Assembly: GCA_013002475.1 (NCBI GenBank)
Contig: JABDJM010000108.1
Coordinates: 1-12,385, forward strand
Direction of reading: 5' to 3'
Length of the DNA: 12,385 nucleotides
Source of the DNA: Saprospiraceae bacterium
Lineage (GTDB): Bacteria; Bacteroidota; Bacteroidia; Chitinophagales; Saprospiraceae
The translations under genes were made by a program, and so were the position numbers. The notes under the pieces are model-generated. The model saw nothing but the letters and a program-made list of their open reading frames with translations. It had not been told where the DNA came from and searched no databases. Positions 1 to 7,200 of the stretch are shown piece after piece (positions within the stretch are counted from its first letter, which is position 1; each line of letters begins with the position of its first letter).

Positions 1-887
1 AAACCATTCTTTTCAAAACTGGAAATGAGGAAAAGCACTTTGGACCGGGAACCATTACCAGAGACATTTTCCCTTCTGGGGTTAGCCTGAACTTCCCCAT
101 TAGCGAAGAACACAAAAATGGATTTGAATTTGAATTTGACCTGGACATTAATGGAAGCTCAGATGTTCAATTCCTCCCTTTTGGCCGGGAAACAGAAGTT
201 CGGCTAAGTTCAAGCTGGAAGGATCCAAGTTTTAACGGAAGCTTTCTTCCGGACGAGCACAGTATCAGTTCTGATGGATTTGAAGCTTATTGGAAGGTAT
301 TGGAGCTTCAGCGAAACTTCCCTCAACAAGGAACCGGCTCTTTCATAATACCAACTAACAATAGGAAGATGAGACCCGGGAGAACAAATAATCAGTTTGA
401 CTCCTTTGGTGTGCGACTGATCTTACCGGTAGACGAATATCAAAAAACCCAAAGGTCCTCTAAGTATGCATCCTTTTTCATTTTCATCACTTTCTTGGTT
501 TTCTTTTTTATTGAGATCCTTAACCGGAAGAGACTTCACTCCATACAATACTTACTCGTTGGAGGAGCCATCATTCTTTTTTACATACTTCTCCTAAGTA
601 TCTCAGAGCATTTCAGTTTTAACATGGCCTACCTGATAAGTTGTATAAGCATCCTGGGGTTGATCACAGTTTACTGTTGGTATATCCTGAGAAACAAAAA
701 GCTAACCTTACTGATGTTTGGCACCCTGGCTTTGCTTTACGGATTCTTCTATGGTCTTTTGCAATTACAGGACTACGCATTGCTGATCGGCAGCATAGGT
801 TTGTTCCTGATCCTTGCCACGGTCATGTATATTACAAGAAATGTAGATTGGTATGGCATTGGATCAAAAAATATCTCAGATGATTAA
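1..887 (+). CDS. creD: CreD-family inner membrane protein, 3' partial (N-terminus off the left edge)
   Basis: The reading frame is open from base 3 to a TAA at 885-887 and gives 294 residues; the family is usually about 450, so roughly the first third lies outside the window. The visible part starts in the periplasmic-type region, with a segment reading FLPFGRETEVRLSSSW followed by WKDPSFNGSFLP, and a later FGVRLILPVDEYQKTQRSSK. This is the conserved stretch before the C-terminal membrane bundle of CreD. Five hydrophobic helices follow, at about 465-524, 543-602, 615-690, 702-764 and 774-836, with the family-like IQYLLVGGAI and LLLSISEHFSFNMAYLI. A start at the TTG at base 300 would cut through the conserved domain, so I reject it. 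CreD is known as an inner-membrane protein linked to envelope integrity and, in enterobacteria, to the CreBC regulon; its biochemical activity is not known. The neighbours here do not clarify its role. The family call is confident; whether the gene is regulated as in E. coli cannot be seen. Confidence 0.9.
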   Translation, partial: TILFKTGNEEKHFGPGTITRDIFPSGVSLNFPISEEHKNGFEFEFDLDINGSSDVQFLPFGRETEVRLSSSWKDPSFNGSFLPDEHSISSDGFEAYWKVLELQRNFPQQGTGSFIIPTNNRKMRPGRTNNQFDSFGVRLILPVDEYQKTQRSSKYASFFIFITFLVFFFIEILNRKRLHSIQYLLVGGAIILFYILLLSISEHFSFNMAYLISCISILGLITVYCWYILRNKKLTLLMFGTLALLYGFFYGLLQLQDYALLIGSIGLFLILATVMYITRNVDWYGIGSKNISDD

Positions 888-918
888 GGTTTTGAAATCA
901 TAGGAAGCGGTAGAAAAA

Positions 919-932
919 ACCAAAATTTTGGT
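919..932. promoter_or_regulatory. 14-bp perfect palindrome, possible operator
   Basis: The sequence ACCAAAATTTTGGT is a perfect palindrome. It lies two bases upstream of the TTTG that would be the -33 element of the candidate promoter, where a dimeric regulator could bind. As RNA it would only form a five-pair stem with an AATT loop and no following T tract, so it is a poor terminator for the creD-like gene. Function is inferred from symmetry and position alone. Confidence 0.35.
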
Positions 933-933
933 A

Positions 934-967
934 TTTGTGACAGAACAAATTCCCAATTTTAGGTTTG
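934..967 (+). promoter_or_regulatory. Candidate Bacteroidota-type promoter for the giant gene
   Basis: TTTG at 934-937 and TAGGTTTG at 960-967 match the TTTG / TAnnTTTG consensus used by the primary sigma factor of Bacteroidota, with a 22-base spacer, at the long end of the accepted range. Transcription would start at about 973-976, giving a leader of about 220 bases before the ATG at 1194. The match to the -7 element is complete. The motif is short enough to occur by chance in AT-rich DNA, so this is a proposal only. Confidence 0.4.
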
Positions 968-1049
968 TCGATTTACCTTTTTTAAAAATTACCCTAATAC
1001 AATTACAAAATAGTTTATTTAGAATAATGATATCTAATAAGTTGATTTG

Positions 1050-1079
1050 CAAAGGGATATCCTAGGAATATCCCCTTTG
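1050..1079 (+). repeat. Imperfect inverted repeat / leader hairpin
   Basis: The arms CAAAGGGATAT (1050-1060) and ATATCCCCTTTG (1068-1079) pair over 11 bp with one bulged C at 1072, around the seven-base loop CCTAGGA. No T tract follows on either strand, so it does not look like an intrinsic terminator. It lies inside the predicted leader of the giant gene. It may be an mRNA structure (stability or regulation) or a protein-binding site. Confidence 0.5.
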
Positions 1080-1129
1080 TTCAGATTGCTTCATTAATAA
1101 AATTTTAAACAGAAAATAAAAGTCAAACC

Positions 1130-1200
1130 ATGGCATAATAGTTGACCTTTTCCGGAGTAGCACTAAGCTGGGTCCTAACTCGGAAAACCAATTATGCCGT
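1130..1200 (+). promoter_or_regulatory. Nested inverted repeat that encloses the start codon of the giant gene
   Basis: GGCATAAT (1132-1139) is exactly complementary to ATTATGCC (1191-1198); the pairing extends by a U-G wobble and an A-U pair to 1130 and 1200. The ATG at 1194-1196 is therefore inside the 3' arm. Within it, TTTTCCG (1148-1154) pairs exactly with CGGAAAA (1181-1187). A rival pairing joins AGTTGACC (1140-1147) to GGTC plus AACT (1171-1174, 1177-1180) with a two-base bulge. The two inner pairings cross, with no linker bases between adjacent strands, so they are probably mutually exclusive. This suggests an RNA element controlling translation initiation. I recognise no known riboswitch class in it. 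Confidence 0.45.
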
Positions 1201-4200
1201 TTAACCCTTTCTTCAAAATCTTCACCTTCATTCCACTCATCGTAATGATGATTGTGATTTGTCCTCAGGATTCTGTTGGGCAAAATATTAATGACGGTTG
1301 CAATGAAGGAAATTTCGGGATCGATGCTGACCTTTATGCCAACAGCAACTCCTTCGGAGTTGAAGCTACTTCAACCAACAACTCAGACGATTGGTTTTTC
1401 AATCCTTCGATAAGTAATGGTTTAGGTATTGGGGTAATCGATGTTGAGGAAACAGATTCAATTCAGGCCTCCCTTCAGGCGGGTAATAACCTAGCCCTTA
1501 TATTGGGCATGTCTCGCCCTTTCAACACAATACACCAGGGAAAAAGATTACTTGACGCGATTTACGGAAGAGACTTCTTTGGAGGAAGTCAATCCACAGA
1601 CTTTACTGCATTTACGCAAGCAAGTAAAAACGGAGAAGATCCTGCTATTTGGGATACGGGTCCAATGAATGTTACCCCCAAAAATGATTTAATTGATTGC
1701 TATGCTCACTTAAGAAGAGACGGCATTCATGGTTCGGATGACCTTTGGCTTTATGCTGGCTTTAGTCGAATAGCCAATTCAGGAGACAGTTATCTCGATG
1801 TAGAATTCTATGCTGAAGACATGTACTACACTCCCGGTGTCGGTTTTACCTCCGCAGGTGAGGAAGAAGGGCATACGGCTTGGCTATTTGATTCAAGCGG
1901 AAATGTGAGGAGACCTGGAGATATCGTTATCAGTGTTAATTATTCCACAACCAAGGCACCAGAAATAGACCTAAGAATTTGGACCTCGAGGAGTGATTTT
2001 GAGAATATTCCGCCTGCTACCTTTTCTTATGGGGCTGATTTCGATGGGTCTTCTGTGAATTCAACCTATGGTTATGCAGTTATTTCTCCCCCACCAAATG
2101 GCACCTATGCTTGTGGGTTAGGAAACGATGATTTGTCTTTTGGTCCACCATGGGGAACCCTCAGTTCAAATGGAAATTTCAGTTTTACATATGAAAAGTA
2201 TCAATTTGCGGAGATAGGAATAAATTTAAATGCTTTTGGAATAGATCCCTCTCTAATAATTAATTCTGGCAATATTCCGCCCTGTTCCGTTCCATTTAGC
2301 TCTCTGCTCTTCAAAGCAAGGGCTTCAAAATCATTTACCTCCCAATTAAAAGATTTTTCTGGACCATACCCTTTTGATGTTCCTACCACAGTACCCTCAT
2401 TGATTGCAGGAGATACATTGAACTGTATAGAAAATATTGTTTTTCTAGGTCCAAACGAATTAATTGCAGACGCATACTATTCCTGGATCACTCCAGATGG
2501 CAATATTATTTCAGGGTCTGATTCATCACATATTTTGATTGACCAGCCTGGTTCCTATACATTATATGCGAGTTCGGCCCCAGGCTGTTTAGTAGACTCT
2601 AGCACCTTCTTCGTACCAGAATATACTTCCCAACCAAATGCCCTTGTGGAAGCAGATGTTGTTTATGACTGTAATAGCATGGCCCACCTGACGGCTAACC
2701 CACCGGGAATGACATATCAATGGACTGGTCCGTACAATTTTACAGAGGAAGGAGAGGAAATTTGGGTTGATCATGAGGGTCTGTATATCGTAGAGGTCAC
2801 TGACCCTGCTTCTTTATGTAGCTCTTTGGATTCAATTTATGTCCCCGGCGGACCTTGTTTACCGATTGATTATGATCTGCTCCCTTCTGATTCAAATCAA
2901 GTTATCTTTTTAGATACTATCCCTCCGCTCGTAAATTGGCCTGAGGACCTAACGCTATCTTGCCTCGACAATATCTATGATTTTGAACTTACCGGAGAAG
3001 CCGTAATAGTAGGAGACAACTGCTTTTCAAATGCCCCTGCCCCATTCTTTTTAGACTTAACTGCAGGTGGAACTTGCGGAGGTAGTTTGACCTATAATAG
3101 GATTTGGTATGTCCAGGATAATTGTGGCAACCTTTTATACCATACTCAGCAAATTCAATTGCTCGATACCATTCCTCCGACATTTATAACTCCTCCGAAT
3201 ATTACAATAGACTGTGATTCTGATTTAGGAGATCTGACCACTACGGGTGATGCCATCGGGGAATTCGATGCCTGCGATCAAAATATCGGGGAAGCCACCT
3301 TTACTGATAATGTGGTGTTCTCACCGTATTGCAATAACAATTTTACCATTGTCAGGCTATGGTCCCTTGTGGATGCCTGTGGGAATGAATTTTCAGACAC
3401 TCAGATAATTTCTTCAGGAGATTATGCTGCCCCTGTTTTTGATAGTCCCGCTGACATCACGATTTCTTGTGAGGACAACCCACAAGACCTTACCATTACA
3501 GGAGAAGTTGAAAATGCAAGTGATGATTGCAGCGGAGGGCCACTTTCAATAGAATATCAAGATATTGTATCAGCCTCCATTAGCTGTCAATTAAACAGTT
3601 CCATTCAAAGGACCTGGACAGTTACTGATGATTGTGGTAACTCAGCCAGCGCAGTTCAAATAATATCAATTATTGATTCACTGCCACCCACTTTTGATGC
3701 CCCAGCAGATCTTACGGTCTCCTGTGAAGTCGAATTAAATGACCTAGGCAGTTTAGGACAACCTACTAATATCAACGATAATTGTCAAACAAGTCAGCTA
3801 AGCCCAAGCTATCAAGATTCAATTCTTTCCACCGGCCCATGTCCTACTACCAAAATTGTGAGTAGAACCTGGAGACTTGCAGACCTCTGTGGAAATATGA
3901 TGGAAGCAATTCAAATTATCGAGTTTGAAGATCTGAGCGTTCCATCGTTTACTGTTCCACCCGATGTTACCATCGGCTGTGATGAGGATCCAAGTGACTT
4001 ATTTTTGGTCGGAGATGTCTATGATGAATTTGATAGTTGTCACTCCACCTCCATTGAAGCTAGTTATTCTGATAGCGTAAATGGGGCTGTCCCTTGTAAT
4101 GGCTCAAGCATAATAACCAGGACCTGGTCTGTAATTGACGGTTGCGGAAATGCAGCAATTGGGGTTCAGAGCATTACTATGGAGGACATTACTCCTCCAA

Positions 4201-7200
4201 CATTCTTGGCAAGCCTGGAAAGTCCTTTCGTAAGTTGTGATAGTTTGGTTCCGATCCCAGTAATCGGTGTTGACATAATCATTGAGGATGCTTGCGATAC
4301 CACTCTTTCCATTTCATATTCAGAAACTCAAACAGATGTTACCTGTCCGAATGTATATATTCTAAGAAGGGTTTGGACAGCAATAGACGATTGTGGGAAC
4401 CTTGACTCCCTTGTACAAGAACTTACCATTGAGGATTCAAGTGATCCAGTAATTTTGGTTTTCCCTCCAGACGTAACCATCACCTGCGACAGTTTAATTC
4501 CCCCGAATGGCGCTGAGGTATCGGATAATTGCAGTTCGAATATTGATGTACAGACTAGTGATTTGGTTCAACCTGGGACCTGCGACTTTGCCTACAAGAT
4601 CATCAGAACCTGGTCATGGGTAGATGATTGTGGAAATACAAATTCAACCTCCCAGGAAATTACGGTTATAGATGAAACCTATCCGATTTTCGCAGCCCCT
4701 GCCGATACTGTTTTAGATTGCAGTGCAAATCTTGCGGATCTTGATCAGACTGGGAATGTTGTAAATGAGCAGGACAATTGTGACAGTGGATCCTTGGACA
4801 TCAGCTATCGGGATAGCCTGATTGCAGGATTCCCTTGTGGAGGATCCCAAAGAGTGCTGCGGATTTGGTCTGTAGCGGATACTTGTGGAAATGAAAGCTC
4901 CCAAATTCAAATAATCGACTTAATTGATATTTTGGGGCCGGAGTTTACTCCACCACCAGATGTCACTCTGGATTGTTCAACTGATGCAGTCAATACTAAT
5001 GTCACTGGTCAGGTCACAGTGATAACAGATGATTGCGATTTCTCTCCAATGTACACGGAATATCAGGATTCGATCATTTCTTCAGGTATTTGTCTTGAGA
5101 ATTATACCATTATACGAACCTGGACACTTACGGACGATTGTGGGAACCATAGTTCTGCGGATCAAACGATTACAATTGTTGATTCAGGAAATCCAAGTTT
5201 TACTCCTCCTGCTGATATTACTGTTAGTTGCAGCGAAAATATTGACGACCTGACCTTCACCGGTGATGTTACCGATGAAGGTGATGGTTGCCAGGACATA
5301 ATGGGAGATGCTACCTATCAAGACAGCATTGTAAGCGTAGATCCTTGTGGGACAAACAGGGAAATTCTCAGGACTTGGGAATTGACTGATAATTGTGGAA
5401 ATACTTTTACCGCAAACCAAAGCATAACAATAATTGATACCATTGCTCCTGACATCCTTTACCCGGCTGATATTACACTGGATTGCGAGGAGGACCTAAA
5501 TGATCTTGCAATAGCGGGCAACATAACTCATTTAGTTGATCCTTGTGGATCTGATTCAATCACAATTTCTTATCAGGACAATTTAATTGGTGGTGGAAGC
5601 TGTCAGGGAAATCAAATATTCGAAAGAACTTGGGAGGTCAGCGATTTATGTGGAAACCAAAGCTTAGGGCATCAAATAATAACCCTTCAGGATGTTTCAG
5701 GCCCCAGCTTTGATGAACCAGTTGACATTACCCTTGATTGCAACATGGACTATGAGGACCTAAATATTGCTGGACAACCAAACAATGTTCAGGATAATTG
5801 CAGTAGCCTATTGAGCTTGGTAACCTATCAGGACTCAATAATTACACTTGGACACTGTGGTTCAACCTTCACAGTGATTCGATCCTGGACTGCCACGGAT
5901 GATTGCGGAAACGAAACTGTACAAGTGCAGACAATAGAAGTAGTTGATACGCTAGGCCCAATATTTTTCGCACCGCCCGATCTAACTATTTCCTGTGATG
6001 AAAATTTAGATGATCCTGCATTGACGGGGACGGTTGACAGCTCACTTATTCTTAGTGAATGTAGCATGAATGATCTCATTATCTGGTATTCAGATTCATT
6101 AGTAGTTTCATCTGAATGTCCTGCGGACAGAGAAATTTTTAGAACCTGGATGGTGAGGGATGATTGTGGGAACGAATCAAGTTTAGTACAAACCATATTT
6201 ATGGTGGACTCTATTCCTCCACAAATTGATTACCCCGTAGATATTACTATTGATTGTAGTTTAGATCCTGAGGATTTGATTGTGACCGGAGACCCAATAA
6301 TTTTGGGAGATGATTGCAGTCCGATAGAGGCCGAGCCAAGCTATTCTGATAGTATTGTTGTTGGTACAGATTGCGATGCTTTAGAAACCATCTTTAGAAC
6401 CTGGCTCATTGTTGACGAGTGTGGTAATCAATCCTCCGGGTTACAAGTGATTACGATTCAAGATCTGCTTCCACCCGTTTTCTTTTCTCCTGCAGATACT
6501 GTCCTTCAGTGCTACCAGGATCCTTTAGATCTAACAATTACAGGAATTGCCTCTGGGCCCTCAGATCATTGCGATAGCAATCTAGGAGTACCAGTATACC
6601 AGGATAGTTTAGTTGTAAGTGATAGTTGTTCATTCAATCAGGCTATTTATCGTACATGGAGCCTTTCGGATAATTGTGGCAATCTAGGTGAATACCTCCA
6701 AATCATTTACCTGGTGGATAGCATCGGGCCGTCCTTTCAGGTACCAGTGGATGTAACCCTTTCTTGCGAGCAAGATCCGAATGAACTTAACCTTGTGGGC
6801 GCTCCAATAAATGAAGAATCAAACTGTCTTTCCTTGTCTGGGCAAGCCACTTTTGAAGATTCACTTGTGGTGTCTGATTTTTGTCTTGGATCTATCATCT
6901 ATCGGACATGGACTCTAAGTGATGATTGTGGAAAGGATTCTAGCCAAGTTCAGGTAATTACAGTGCTTGAAAACGATGGTCCTGAGTTGGTTTCAATTCC
7001 TGGAGATTTGACGATCTCTTGTATGAGTCCCATTCCTATTGCTGAGCCAATATATCTAGATGGATGCTCTGGACCAGTGTCTATTATTGAGCAGTTGGAT
7101 ACCCTTTATAGTGGATGCCTAAATGGCTTCTCTGTTCGCCGTACCTGGATAGCCACGGACTCATGTTCTTTAAGGGATACCGTAGAACAAATCATCACAG

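Larger units (their letters stand above)
888..1193. other. Gene-free leader/intergenic region upstream of the giant gene
   Basis: I see no credible coding frame in these 306 bases. The stretch is AT-rich and holds four noteworthy elements, listed separately: a perfect palindrome at 919-932, a candidate promoter at 934-967, an imperfect hairpin at 1050-1079, and a nested inverted repeat at 1130-1200 that runs into the next gene's start. No clear terminator for the upstream creD-like gene is visible: neither hairpin is followed by a proper T tract. If the promoter is right, the giant gene has a 5' untranslated leader of about 220 bases, long for a bacterial gene. Confidence 0.6.

Noticed and set aside
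1130..1138. Minimal upstream ORF ATG GCA TAA in the leader
   Set aside because: It has only two sense codons, no ribosome binding context, and its bases are explained by the 5' arm of the inverted repeat; chance is the simpler reading.
1194..1283. Possible lipoprotein signal (cysteine at residue 23) in the giant protein
   Set aside because: The residue before the cysteine is Ile rather than Gly, Ala or Ser, so the lipobox rule fails; normal signal peptidase cleavage after SVGQ fits better.
5828..6196. Minus-strand open frame of 122 codons inside the repeat region
   Set aside because: It is antisense to two HYR-like units; the protein has no recognisable motif, and open antisense frames recur here because the sense strand is repetitive.
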